64,000 nucleotides of DNA. Source: Fulvivirga ulvae (GTDB lineage Bacteria; Bacteroidota; Bacteroidia; Cytophagales; Cyclobacteriaceae). Location of the stretch: the NCBI RefSeq assembly GCF_021389975.1, contig NZ_CP089981.1, forward strand, positions 310,001 through 374,000, read 5' to 3'. Below are positions 17,878 through 25,946 of the stretch, one piece after another. Each line of letters opens with the position of its first letter. Positions within the stretch are counted from its first letter, which is position 1. Below the pieces are notes generated by a model that did no database searches, was not told the origin of the DNA, and worked only from the letters and a program-made list of their open reading frames with translations. Both the position numbers and the translations under genes were made by a program.

Positions 17878-18312
17878 CTAGGACGCGACACGCCCCAAAG
17901 CCGTCTTTAGAATCTCCTGATGATCGAAAGCCAGCTTAGGGAGGTCATTGACCGGCCACCACTTAACCGCCTTAGCATCATCTGCAGCTTTGATCTGCTG
18001 ATCGTCCATATCCACCTTCACCATGAAAGCAACCGTAACTGTCCGTCCTCGAGGGTCACGTCCGGGTCTGCCCCATGCACCCAGCTGAACAAACTCTCCG
18101 GCTTTTAAATCCAGCCCGGTTTCTTCCTGCAACTCACGGGCGGCTGCAGTATTCAGGTCCTCATCTTCTTCTACAAAACCACCCGGGAAAGCCCAATTCT
18201 CCTTAAACGGCTCATTTTTCCGCTGGATGAGTAAAACATGTTGCTCAGCATTATGTCCAAGGCTGAAAACTACGGCGTCCGCAGTTACTTTAATATTCTG
18301 ATCTATCGGCAT
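17878..18312 (-). CDS. NUDIX hydrolase
   Basis: This 144-residue single-domain protein has a complete Nudix box (GGFVEEDEDLNTAAARELQE followed by ETGLDL), which binds the catalytic divalent metal and hydrolyses nucleoside-diphosphate-linked substrates. The segments LLIQRKNEPFKENWAFPGG and QLGAWGRPGRDPRGRTVTVAF resemble the ADP-ribose/NADH pyrophosphatase-like branch often found as the stand-alone relative of NrtR. The substrate is therefore probably ADP-ribose or a related metabolite, but this is inference. It starts at ATG 18312, convergent with trxA and divergent from the DoxX gene. Confidence 0.9.
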   Translation of the reverse strand: MPIDQNIKVTADAVVFSLGHNAEQHVLLIQRKNEPFKENWAFPGGFVEEDEDLNTAAARELQEETGLDLKAGEFVQLGAWGRPGRDPRGRTVTVAFMVKVDMDDQQIKAADDAKAVKWWPVNDLPKLAFDHQEILKTALGRVAS

Positions 18313-18505
18313 AATTTTATTTCATTTCTATAATTCCCCAGCAAAACAGTTCCATTCTCTTTACTGTCGGCAGCGGAATGGCCTTCAACTGCCGGCCCTT
18401 ACAGGAAATCAAAATTAAGTAAACATTTGCTATTTCACGTGCAGTCGGTAGCTACACTGTATCCTCCACCGGTAATAAAATTCATTTCCTCTTCATAGAG
18501 AATAT

Positions 18506-18934
18506 ATGTACATTGAATATAAATTCATGAATATGAAACCCCTTAACTATTTCGAAAAGTATAAGGACATCAGTGTTTTCACGCTCCGTTGTGCTTTTGG
18601 TTTACGCCTGGTTTACGGTACTCAGGACAATATACTGAGCTGGGAACAAATGCTTGAATTCTCAAAATTTCTCGAAAGCTATCACTTCCCGTTTCCCCTG
18701 GCCAGTGCCATAGTCTCCGTGGTAGCTCAGTTTGCAGGAGGCATCATGTTCATTCTTGGTTATCATACCAGGTTGGCCGCATTGATCATAATGTTAAACT
18801 TTACCGTCGCATTGGTATTTGTGCATTGGGGAGATGCTTACCTCAATTTAGCTCCAGCCCTCCATATTTGGATAGTCAGTTTCTTTTTACTGACCTATGG
18901 CCCGGGTAAAATAGCTATTGACAGCAGGCGCTAA
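18506..18934 (+). CDS. DoxX family membrane protein
   Basis: This small membrane protein (up to 142 residues) has four hydrophobic helices and the family pattern: FTLRCAFGLRLVYGTQDNI, then FPLASAIVSVVAQFAGGIMFILG, AALIIMLNFTVALVFVH, and ALHIWIVSFFLLTYGPG. DoxX-family proteins are linked in some bacteria to thiol/oxidative stress complexes, but most members have no assigned function. Three in-frame ATGs (18506, 18527, 18533) make the start uncertain; the third, giving MKPLNYFEKY, would also be normal for the family. It is monocistronic, divergent from the Nudix gene. Confidence 0.82.
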   Translation: MYIEYKFMNMKPLNYFEKYKDISVFTLRCAFGLRLVYGTQDNILSWEQMLEFSKFLESYHFPFPLASAIVSVVAQFAGGIMFILGYHTRLAALIIMLNFTVALVFVHWGDAYLNLAPALHIWIVSFFLLTYGPGKIAIDSRR

Positions 18935-19106
18935 TATTGGATCAGGCAGAATTTCTGGGGAGACACGAACTTTTATGAATAAGTCTTGAGTCAATTATTA
19001 AAGGGGAACATTACAAATCAAGCTGAAATCCGTGGAGCAGTGACTCCTAAAATAAAACATGCCTATTTTTATATTCCAGTTTGCAAACTGCCTTTGCCGG
19101 TTGCTG

Positions 19107-20024
19107 TTACCTCCCCTCTTTAGTCGCCTGTTTGCTTTCAGTTTTATTGTAATAAATACGCTGTGTTGGGTATGCAAAATCAATATCGTCATGTTTACGA
19201 AACTCGATCAATATCTCCTCCCATATGGCGTGTTCGGTGGAACGCCTCTTTTTAGGCAGGCACAGGTAGCGCATGGTTAATGCTACGCCATGGCCCTTTA
19301 CTTTAGTATAAATAACGGGGGTCAATGTATTATAAAATATCATAAATTTCTTAGAGGCCTCAAGTAGTTTTTTCTGGGCGGACTTGGTCAGGTGCTTGGT
19401 ATGTTTTTCCATCACCTTATTTAGAATATCCTTGGCCTTCTGCCAATCACTTTCAAAGGTTACTACCACGCATATCTCATTCCAGATATTACTAAAACCC
19501 TGATGATAGTTAAACTGAGCTTCTGAAAACACTTTACCATTGGGAACGTGCACGATCCTGCCGGTACTTTGATCTGAGTCGACCCAATTACCAATTTCGT
19601 TTAGTGTAAACTGAAAAGCCCTGATATCAATAACATCACCGGCAAAATCCATGATCTGTATCCTGTCACCGACCTCAAACGGGCGTCGTATAATGATGAA
19701 GAGCCAACCGGCAAGATTAACAATAGGGTCTTTAAGGGCCAGGGCAATTCCCGCAGATATCAGCCCCAGAAAGGTAGCAAAAGAGTGAAATTCATCAATC
19801 CATATGGTGCTGATCACCATCACACTCAAAAAAACGGAGATATACCGAACTCCATTTTTCCATTTATAGCGTTGCTTAACGTCCTTAATGCGCCAAAAAA
19901 TAATACGCAAAAGTAATTGCCGTAAAAATGCCAGTACGAATATGGCTACCAGGGAAAATAATATCTTCCGCTGGATTTCAGGGGCAATTCCCCAATGTTC
20001 CCTTACCCAATCAATGATATCCAC
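19107..20024 (-). CDS. MscS-family mechanosensitive ion channel
   Basis: This 305-residue membrane protein has N-terminal transmembrane helices (ILFSLVAIFVLAFLRQLLLRI, then ISVFLSVMVISTIWI). The pore-lining TM3 region (FATFLGLISAGIALALKDPIVNLAGW) leads into the beta domain (RRPFEVGDRIQIMDFAGDVIDI) and a C-terminal alpha/beta domain. This is the arrangement of small-conductance channels that open under membrane tension to release osmolytes. It starts with GTG at 20024; an in-frame stop lies a short way upstream and no ATG is available. A second, unrelated-looking MscS gene lies at 55.9 kb. Its own terminator is not evident. Confidence 0.9.
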   Translation of the reverse strand: MDIIDWVREHWGIAPEIQRKILFSLVAIFVLAFLRQLLLRIIFWRIKDVKQRYKWKNGVRYISVFLSVMVISTIWIDEFHSFATFLGLISAGIALALKDPIVNLAGWLFIIIRRPFEVGDRIQIMDFAGDVIDIRAFQFTLNEIGNWVDSDQSTGRIVHVPNGKVFSEAQFNYHQGFSNIWNEICVVVTFESDWQKAKDILNKVMEKHTKHLTKSAQKKLLEASKKFMIFYNTLTPVIYTKVKGHGVALTMRYLCLPKKRRSTEHAIWEEILIEFRKHDDIDFAYPTQRIYYNKTESKQATKEGR

Positions 20025-20122
20025 ATCAAATTTTTTATGTATCCGGCACTACCTCTTAAAAACTAACACAACAGAAAATCGTTTGTTAAGCATTGTTTTA
20101 ATGGCACGAATGAACATTTAAA

Positions 20123-20278
20123 TTACAATATAAAAAAAAGCAACATGAGCAGAACAAGCAAAATGGCCACCCACTGTATCCCCTTTCCAAAACCGGGGAA
20201 TTCATATCCGCAAACAGGGCAAACTTTGCTGTCAGCCTCCACCTCCATGGCACATGACGGGCATTCCTTCTTTTTCAT
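20123..20278 (-). CDS. Small zinc-ribbon membrane protein
   Basis: A 51-residue protein starts at ATG 20278 and ends in TAA at 20123. It has two CxxC knuckles (CPSC at 6-9 and CPVC at 20-23, spaced as in a zinc ribbon), a short linker with PGFGKG, and one C-terminal hydrophobic helix (~35-51) that would anchor it in the inner membrane with the ribbon in the cytoplasm. Base composition and codon use look like real coding sequence, and the two knuckles are unlikely by chance. It is 98 bases upstream of the MscS gene on the same strand and may be co-transcribed with it. Function unknown. Confidence 0.75.
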   Translation of the reverse strand: MKKKECPSCAMEVEADSKVCPVCGYEFPGFGKGIQWVAILLVLLMLLFFIL

Positions 20279-20403
20279 GCATGCTAATTTTTAATATTTT
20301 ATAAATATAGTAAGCCAACATCTAACTATCATCAGTTTAATAAGCTTTGTATTCAAGCATCTAACTCATATTTTTGGCACTCACTTAGCTGACCTTTTAC
20401 CCT

Positions 20404-21285
20404 TTGAAACAAACTACACATCTACGTCATGTATTAGATTTTAACCTGGCCATGATACTAATGAGCACATCCGGCTCTCTGGGCAGATATATATCTATGC
20501 CTCCACCAGTCATTATCTGGTGGCGCTGCCTGCTGGCAGCTTTGTTTTTATACCTGTTTTGCCGCTGGAGAAAAGTAAATTTATCCGTCAACATTGTCCA
20601 TGACGGCTTCTCGATCATTCTGGCCGCAGCACTTTTGGGCGGGCACTGGATCACTTACTTTTATGCGTTGCACCTGTCCAATGTTGCCATTGGTATGCTG
20701 TCGCTGTTTACCTATCCTGTTTTTACAGCATTGCTGGAGCCATTATTGTTAAAGTCAGGGTTTAACCTCAGGCATATAGGCCTGGGTATGCTTGCACTCG
20801 TAGGCATTTACCTGCTGGCCCCGGACTTTGACATGGAGAACAGCTATTTCCGGGGTATCCTTTTCGGACTGGTATCTTCCCTGCTCTATGCCCTCCGCAA
20901 TATCCTTCTCAAGAAAAAAGTATCGCGCTACCAAGGTTCCACACTGATGTTTTACCAGCTATTGATTGCCATGGTACTGTTCGTGCCGGTGCTTTTTATA
21001 TACGACTCCTCAGGCATTACAGGGCAATGGCCCGCGGTAGTTACGCTGGCGTTGGTAACTACAGCCATCGGGCATACCATGTTCGTTATGGGCCTAAAGC
21101 ATTTCAGTGTAAGCACGGCTAGTATAATAAGCAGCAGCCAGCCAATCTATGGTATTATTATCGGCATGATCTTTTTGCATGAGATACCTCAGTGGAATAC
21201 TGTATTCGGTGGAGCTTTGATATTGATATCCGTGGTTATTGAAAGCATCCGCTCTTACTCAGCTAGTGACCGGAGTTCCTCCTGA
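20404..21285 (+). CDS. DMT-superfamily (EamA) transporter
   Basis: This 293-residue inner-membrane protein has ten predicted hydrophobic helices in two EamA repeats, with characteristic segments STSGSLGRYISMPPPVIIWW near the N terminus, VAIGMLSLFTYPVFTALLEP at the end of the first repeat and STASIISSSQPIYGIIIG in the second. Family members export amino acids, drugs or other metabolites; the substrate here is unknown. The start used is a TTG at 20404 (MKQTTHLRHVLDFNLAM), since homologues normally carry ~15 residues before the first helix; the next in-frame ATG is 20452. Its 3' end overlaps the convergent DUF2784 gene by 23 bases. Confidence 0.87.
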   Translation: MKQTTHLRHVLDFNLAMILMSTSGSLGRYISMPPPVIIWWRCLLAALFLYLFCRWRKVNLSVNIVHDGFSIILAAALLGGHWITYFYALHLSNVAIGMLSLFTYPVFTALLEPLLLKSGFNLRHIGLGMLALVGIYLLAPDFDMENSYFRGILFGLVSSLLYALRNILLKKKVSRYQGSTLMFYQLLIAMVLFVPVLFIYDSSGITGQWPAVVTLALVTTAIGHTMFVMGLKHFSVSTASIISSSQPIYGIIIGMIFLHEIPQWNTVFGGALILISVVIESIRSYSASDRSSS

Positions 21286-21646
21286 ACAGGTCCCGGTTTC
21301 TCACCGCGGTCATCACGACGGCGATAACAAGCCCGGTTACCGTTATGGCATCTACCACATTTGCAGGTATAGCCGCCTGAAAAAGTATGTCCAGGTAGTA
21401 CTTGACAAATGAGGCAGGGAGGTCTGTTTCTCCCAGCTTCCTTTTCACCTCCCAGTGCCAGTCCGTTAAAAAGCAATAGCCCAATCCATAAAAGATCCCC
21501 AGGATAAGCCACGATACAAGCGTAAGCACTACCGACACCAGGTGCAGGCGGCGTAGCTTGTACCACATCCACCCGAAAAGATTAAATAGGGTCACACCGA
21601 TATGCAAAATGGTGAATATAACATCCTTGGTCTCCAGCCACGACAT
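21263..21646 (-). CDS. DUF2784 family membrane protein
   Basis: This 127-residue protein has four hydrophobic segments: IFTILHIGVTLFNLFGWMWY, VSVVLTLVSWLILGIFYGLG, a third in the LDILFQAAIPANVVD region, and VTGLVIAVVMTAVRN. The polar stretch CFLTDWHWEVKRKLGE after helix two, with its W-H-W pattern, matches DUF2784, whose function is unknown. It starts at ATG 21646. The 3' end runs 23 bases into the convergent EamA transporter gene, and it is divergent from the DUF1801 gene. Confidence 0.8.
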   Translation of the reverse strand: MSWLETKDVIFTILHIGVTLFNLFGWMWYKLRRLHLVSVVLTLVSWLILGIFYGLGYCFLTDWHWEVKRKLGETDLPASFVKYYLDILFQAAIPANVVDAITVTGLVIAVVMTAVRNRDLFRRNSGH

Positions 21647-21731
21647 AAGTTAAAATTAATCGTTTGCCAGGTTGTATCATAAATTGAATAGTAATAATTT
21701 AAATACACAGTTCATCAATAAAAGACAAACC

Positions 21732-22148
21732 ATGGCCGAGCTAAAAACTAAACTAAATGATGAAAGCGTTGAGGACTTTCTAAATTCCATTGAAGACGAA
21801 CAAAAGAAAAAGGACAGCTTCGAGGTGCTAAACATTATGAAGCAAATTACCGGTGCGGAACCCAAAATGTGGGGGAGCAGTATCATTGGCTTTGGCAATT
21901 ATCATTATGTATATGACAGTGGCCGTGAAGGAGACTGGTTTATTGCAGGCTTCTCTCCCCGAACGCAGGCCCTTACCTTGTACATTATGGCCGGTTTTTC
22001 CCGGTACGATGAACTAATGCAAAAACTCGGAAAATATAAAACAGGAAAATCGTGTCTCTACATAAAAAAACTTAAAGACATTGACCTTGAAGTACTTAAA
22101 GAGCTCATACGCAACTCAGTGGAACATATGAAAGAAAAGTATGGCTGA
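21732..22148 (+). CDS. DUF1801 domain-containing protein
   Basis: This 138-residue soluble protein has the DUF1801 (YdhG-like) pattern: an N-terminal helix (SVEDFLNSIEDEQKKKDSFEVLNIM), then ITGAEPKMWGSSIIGFGNYHYVYDSGRE, WFIAGFSPRTQALTLYI, and a C-terminal KTGKSCLYIKKLKDIDLEVL. The fold is related to the iron-chaperone frataxin-like proteins of the YdhG group, but most members lack a tested role. ATG 21732 is chosen over an upstream in-frame ATG at 21672 because the family begins here (MAELKTKLN). It precedes the peroxiredoxin gene by ~110 bases on the same strand. Confidence 0.85.
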   Translation: MAELKTKLNDESVEDFLNSIEDEQKKKDSFEVLNIMKQITGAEPKMWGSSIIGFGNYHYVYDSGREGDWFIAGFSPRTQALTLYIMAGFSRYDELMQKLGKYKTGKSCLYIKKLKDIDLEVLKELIRNSVEHMKEKYG

Positions 22149-22258
22149 TATATGCATCAGAGTCGGTCACAAGACCGTTTTTCATTCAACCAAATCAACA
22201 TTTATTCGTTAGACATAGGATAAGTAAATCAACTAAAACAACTAAACAACTTACTATT

Positions 22259-22894
22259 ATGGCACTTAGACTAGGAGATACTGCGCCAGATTTTACGGCA
22301 GAGACCTCAGAAGGTAAAATCAGCTTCCATGAATGGCTGGGCGACAGTTGGGGCTTGTTATTTTCGCACCCTGCCGATTATACGCCGGTTTGTACTACTG
22401 AGCTGGGCACTACAGCTAAACTTAAGGAAGAATTTGAAAAGAGAAATGTAAAAGTAGTAGCACTGAGTGTCGACGATGTAGAGTCTCACCAGGGCTGGAT
22501 CAAAGACATCAATGAAACCCAAAATACTACGGTGAATTTTCCGATCATTGCCGATCCCAAGCGTGAGGTTTCTACCTTGTATGATATGATCCACCCTAAT
22601 GCAGACAACAGTTTAACCGTAAGATCAGTATTCATCATAGATCCGGCTAAGAAAATAAAACTGATCATCACCTACCCTGCATCAACAGGTAGAAATTTTG
22701 ACGAGTTACTCAGGGTAATCGACTCTCTGCAACTTACAGCAAACTACAGTGTGGCAACACCTGCTAACTGGAAGCACGGCGAAGACGTGGTAATAGCACC
22801 AGCCATTACCGATGCGGAAATTCCCGCCAAATTTCCTAAAGGGCATAAATTGATCAAACCTTATTTGAGAACTACGCCTCAGCCGAATCTGTAA
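22259..22894 (+). CDS. 1-Cys peroxiredoxin (Prx6 type)
   Basis: This 211-residue peroxiredoxin has its peroxidatic Cys45 in the motif SHPADYTPVCTTE. It has no second cysteine, so resolution must involve an external thiol, as in the Prx6 group. The long C-terminal arm (NWKHGEDVVIAPAI...FPKGHKLIKPYLRTTPQP) is also typical of Prx6. It reduces hydrogen peroxide and organic peroxides in the cytoplasm. The 5' leader is AT-rich with no obvious OxyR-type dyad. It starts at ATG 22259 and has its own strong terminator. Confidence 0.94.
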   Translation: MALRLGDTAPDFTAETSEGKISFHEWLGDSWGLLFSHPADYTPVCTTELGTTAKLKEEFEKRNVKVVALSVDDVESHQGWIKDINETQNTTVNFPIIADPKREVSTLYDMIHPNADNSLTVRSVFIIDPAKKIKLIITYPASTGRNFDELLRVIDSLQLTANYSVATPANWKHGEDVVIAPAITDAEIPAKFPKGHKLIKPYLRTTPQPNL

Positions 22895-22913
22895 TTCAAA
22901 CAATCAACATACC

Positions 22914-22950
22914 AAAAAAGCCATCCACAAACACTGAGGATGGCTTTTTT
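22914..22950. terminator. Bidirectional terminator between peroxiredoxin and addB-like genes
   Basis: An AAAAAAGCCATCC arm pairs with GGATGGCTTTTTT around an 11-base loop, so RNA from both strands gives a stem followed by a T run. It serves the peroxiredoxin gene on the plus strand and the nuclease gene ending at 22971 on the minus strand. Confidence 0.9.
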
Positions 22951-22970
22951 AGTAATAAAACCTACTACAA

Positions 22971-25838
22971 CTATCCTCTCTCGCAGATTCCGGAATAGAC
23001 GCAAAATTTACACTTCGACTCATCATCTGTCTGATCAAACGGTACTAATGGGTTAAATATCTCACCGATCAATTCTTTGAGTAAAGCCGTGTATTCATCA
23101 AGAAATATTGCAGCATTGTCAACCTTGCCCATGGTTTTATGCCGGAGCATTACATCTTCCCCCATAAACAGGGCATCTTTATTGAAAACTGCGGGCACCA
23201 TTAAATCAGTAGGCTGCTTTTTATATTGGTAAAGCAAGGCATAGTAAAAGGTTTGAAACGCTGCTTTGTTTTTCTTCTTCCTGTCAAAAAGCTCCTCAAT
23301 ATTTTCAAAAAGATGCTTGTCCTGGCCAGTTTTATAGTCGATCAGCCTGACTTTCCCGTTCTTTTTATCCAGCCGGTCTATGGTACCTCTTAGGCCAACC
23401 TTAATGGGCTCCTTCTCGTTACTGATGTCGTTGTCAATTTTCAGGTCCAGTTCATACTTTTGCTCAGCACCAATAAACTCAAATGGCGCATACTGTTCAT
23501 CAAGCATTAGTATGCTCTTCATAAAATCCTTGATGATCTCTTTAGCAATGATGTTTTTCCCTTCAAAGTAGAATTTCCTATCTTCATTTACGGCAAACTG
23601 CTGTCTGAAAGCCTTGACAGCCGCATCATCAATCCTCTTTTTCAGTGCTTTAACATCAGATTTTTCAATGAACTGCTTGCCCTTATGCACGTCCAGATAA
23701 TCCAGGTAAAGCACCTCCATGGCGTAATGTAGCACATTACCTAACGACCTCGCGTCCACATCCTCGTCCATATCATCCTGCTCATAAAGGTCGGCCACAT
23801 AGCGGAAATAGAACATCAACCGGCAATCCAGGTAGGTATTGAGTGCCGAAGGGGAAAGCCTCTTTAAAGGAGGGCGCTGGGCTGTTTCCAGAAAGCGAGA
23901 TAAGCTCTGTATAACCAGCTCATCTTTATCAATGGCAATAATCCTTGAGTCATCAATCTCAGCATAGTTCGCCAGCACCTGCATATTGATCTTTAGGTTT
24001 GATTCGTGGATAAGCTGTTGCAAAAAGCGGCTCATCTCCTCTCCCCCGAGGTCATTGCCTTCGGTATTGTAATAAAGGTCAATATGCTTTGGCCGTTGAA
24101 GCAACCGGTAAAACAGGTAAGCATATATAGCATCCTGCTGATCATAGTTAGGCAGGCCATACGCCTTTCTCAGGTTGTAGGGTACAAATGAATGCTTACC
24201 TCCCTGTGAAGGAAAAAAGTCTTCATTCATACTCAGCACAAATACATGTTCAAAATCGAGATTACGCGTTTCCAGCACACCCATGATCTGCAACCCCTTC
24301 AACGGCTCACCGGTAAACGGAAGCCGCTCAGTCCTTACCAACTGCTTGAACAGCCGGCTGAAAGAAGCCAAATCCGTCTTCTGCCCTACCGCCTGCAGCA
24401 ACTCGGCATAGCGGTTCAATATCTGATAAAAATGATGGATGTATTCAACCTCCATGGTATTCTCTTCCCGCTCTGAGAGGCCGTGCAGTGCCAGCAGGAT
24501 GTCCGACAAATAAGTAATGAGATTGTCCTCAGCCGGCTTAAATATGCTTCTGATCACAGGTTCATCGATGAAATCAGCATCGGTGAGAAATACTTTATTG
24601 TTTTTAATGATGTCTTCCGCCAGGCGCTCCAGCCCCTGCGGGTTATGTGGCACAATCATCGGGTGCTTGATGATCGCCAGTACAGGTTTGAAGTTATAAA
24701 GTACATGGCCGTCGGGATCTTTGCGGATAGCCTTTTGCAGATCCAGTATATGCTCTATGAGGCTGTTGACCGGTGCGTATGCCAGAGGGAACCCCATGGT
24801 AACGTTGATGGCTTCCACCTCTTCCGGTAAAGAATGTAGTACCGGAAAAAGCAGCGCCTCATCCGCCAGCACAACGGCGATCTTGCGAAGGTCCATACCC
24901 GGATTTTCCCTGAGCAACTGCCCCAGCTTCTGCCCTACTACTTTAGCTTGTCCTACATGTTGAGGCACACCGATAATGTTGATCTGTTTCTCGTCACCTT
25001 CGAGATATAAGGGGTTTTCTTTAGGAAAAGACGGTGCAAATGTATTGGTTTCCTTGTAGCCTCTGAGGAAATGGCCTGCTTCCTGGTGCCTGTTCCTCAT
25101 GTAGTAATCATCCAGGTCCCATACTATGCTGGCCTGCCTGTTTTTAATAAACCAGCTTATGATCTTTTCTTCGGCCAGGTTTAAAGCATTGAAACCAGCA
25201 AATACCACCGGGCCGTCGATATTCCTGAAATTTATCTTACCTATATTGTCTGCCACATACCGGTATTGCATACCCTCATAGGCCAGGCTTTCGTCCTTAA
25301 GGGACTTCTGAAAACTGGCGTATACTTTATAGAGGCGGTCCCATACAAACTCAAAGCGCTCCTTTTCTTCAGATTTACTTTTATCAAACCCCTGCCAAAA
25401 CCGTTGAATGATTTCCTTCTGCTCCGGTTGTAGAAAATCAAAAGTGAGATCGAGCTGTTTCTGTCTGCTTAGGTTAGTGTACAGGTTCTCAGGGTTTACC
25501 AGGTACTTATCAATGTCATCAAAATCCTTGAGCAGCATCTGCCCCCAGTAATAAAACCGGTCGAAGCCTTCACCCGTTTTCATTACTTTGGTATAGACCT
25601 CAAAAAGCCTGTGCGTCAGAAACAGCTTATCGGCGATTTGTGAAGAAGACTGATAAGCAATAAAATCCTGAAACGAAAGAATTCTCGGCGACCACACTGG
25701 CCCGGTGATTTCCTGTTTTATATGTTCACGAAAAAACAAACCTGCCCTTCTGTTGGGAAATATCACGGTTACTGAACCGAGGTTCTTGCCATGATCATTT
25801 ACCAGTTTCTGCGCTACCTGCTGTAGGAATGTTTTCAT
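22971..25838 (-). CDS. AddB-like PD-(D/E)XK nuclease with iron-sulfur staple
   Basis: This 955-residue protein is the AddB-type partner of the helicase gene upstream. The N terminus (VTVIFPNRRAGLFFREHI) is an inactivated helicase fold without a Walker A motif. Downstream, FEHVFVLSMNEDFFPSQGG is conserved in AddB/RecC. The C-terminal nuclease begins at LSPSALNTYLDCRLMFYFRY and contains the catalytic GTIDRLD...VRLIDYKTGQ. One cysteine at the start of the nuclease (LDCRL) and three at the end (CKFCVYSGIC, spaced C-x2-C-x5-C) match the 4Fe-4S staple of AddB. Together with AddA it would process double-strand breaks for RecA-dependent repair. It follows the addA-like gene by 108 bases and ends at a bidirectional terminator. 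Confidence 0.87.
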   Translation of the reverse strand: MKTFLQQVAQKLVNDHGKNLGSVTVIFPNRRAGLFFREHIKQEITGPVWSPRILSFQDFIAYQSSSQIADKLFLTHRLFEVYTKVMKTGEGFDRFYYWGQMLLKDFDDIDKYLVNPENLYTNLSRQKQLDLTFDFLQPEQKEIIQRFWQGFDKSKSEEKERFEFVWDRLYKVYASFQKSLKDESLAYEGMQYRYVADNIGKINFRNIDGPVVFAGFNALNLAEEKIISWFIKNRQASIVWDLDDYYMRNRHQEAGHFLRGYKETNTFAPSFPKENPLYLEGDEKQINIIGVPQHVGQAKVVGQKLGQLLRENPGMDLRKIAVVLADEALLFPVLHSLPEEVEAINVTMGFPLAYAPVNSLIEHILDLQKAIRKDPDGHVLYNFKPVLAIIKHPMIVPHNPQGLERLAEDIIKNNKVFLTDADFIDEPVIRSIFKPAEDNLITYLSDILLALHGLSEREENTMEVEYIHHFYQILNRYAELLQAVGQKTDLASFSRLFKQLVRTERLPFTGEPLKGLQIMGVLETRNLDFEHVFVLSMNEDFFPSQGGKHSFVPYNLRKAYGLPNYDQQDAIYAYLFYRLLQRPKHIDLYYNTEGNDLGGEEMSRFLQQLIHESNLKINMQVLANYAEIDDSRIIAIDKDELVIQSLSRFLETAQRPPLKRLSPSALNTYLDCRLMFYFRYVADLYEQDDMDEDVDARSLGNVLHYAMEVLYLDYLDVHKGKQFIEKSDVKALKKRIDDAAVKAFRQQFAVNEDRKFYFEGKNIIAKEIIKDFMKSILMLDEQYAPFEFIGAEQKYELDLKIDNDISNEKEPIKVGLRGTIDRLDKKNGKVRLIDYKTGQDKHLFENIEELFDRKKKNKAAFQTFYYALLYQYKKQPTDLMVPAVFNKDALFMGEDVMLRHKTMGKVDNAAIFLDEYTALLKELIGEIFNPLVPFDQTDDESKCKFCVYSGICERG

Positions 25839-25894
25839 TTAGCTTTTTTAATCTTTTTTTCTGCAGCTTCTGCGGTAATTGAGGTTTGTGCTAT

Positions 25895-25937
25895 CAACTT
25901 CGGGACCCCGGCACAGGGCCGGCACTCCCCGATCTAA
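25895..25937. repeat. GC-rich dyad in the addA-addB gap
   Basis: A short GC-rich stretch in the 108-base gap contains CCGGC (25908-25912) and GCCGG (25918-25922) able to form a 5-bp hairpin, and two copies of TGCCGG on the minus strand. Base composition differs from the surrounding A/T-rich spacer. It may be a small intergenic hairpin tuning the second gene, or a repeat remnant; no function can be assigned. Confidence 0.35.
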
Positions 25938-25946
25938 ATTTAAGGC

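Noticed and set aside
18935..19106. Possible terminator or small gene between DoxX and MscS genes
   Set aside because: Only weak pairings were found and the open frames crossing it lack coding character.
21255..21572. 105-codon frame on the minus strand overlapping DUF2784 in another frame
   Set aside because: The DUF2784 frame has regular membrane helices and a family match; the other frame is Cys/Gly/Arg-rich shadow sequence.
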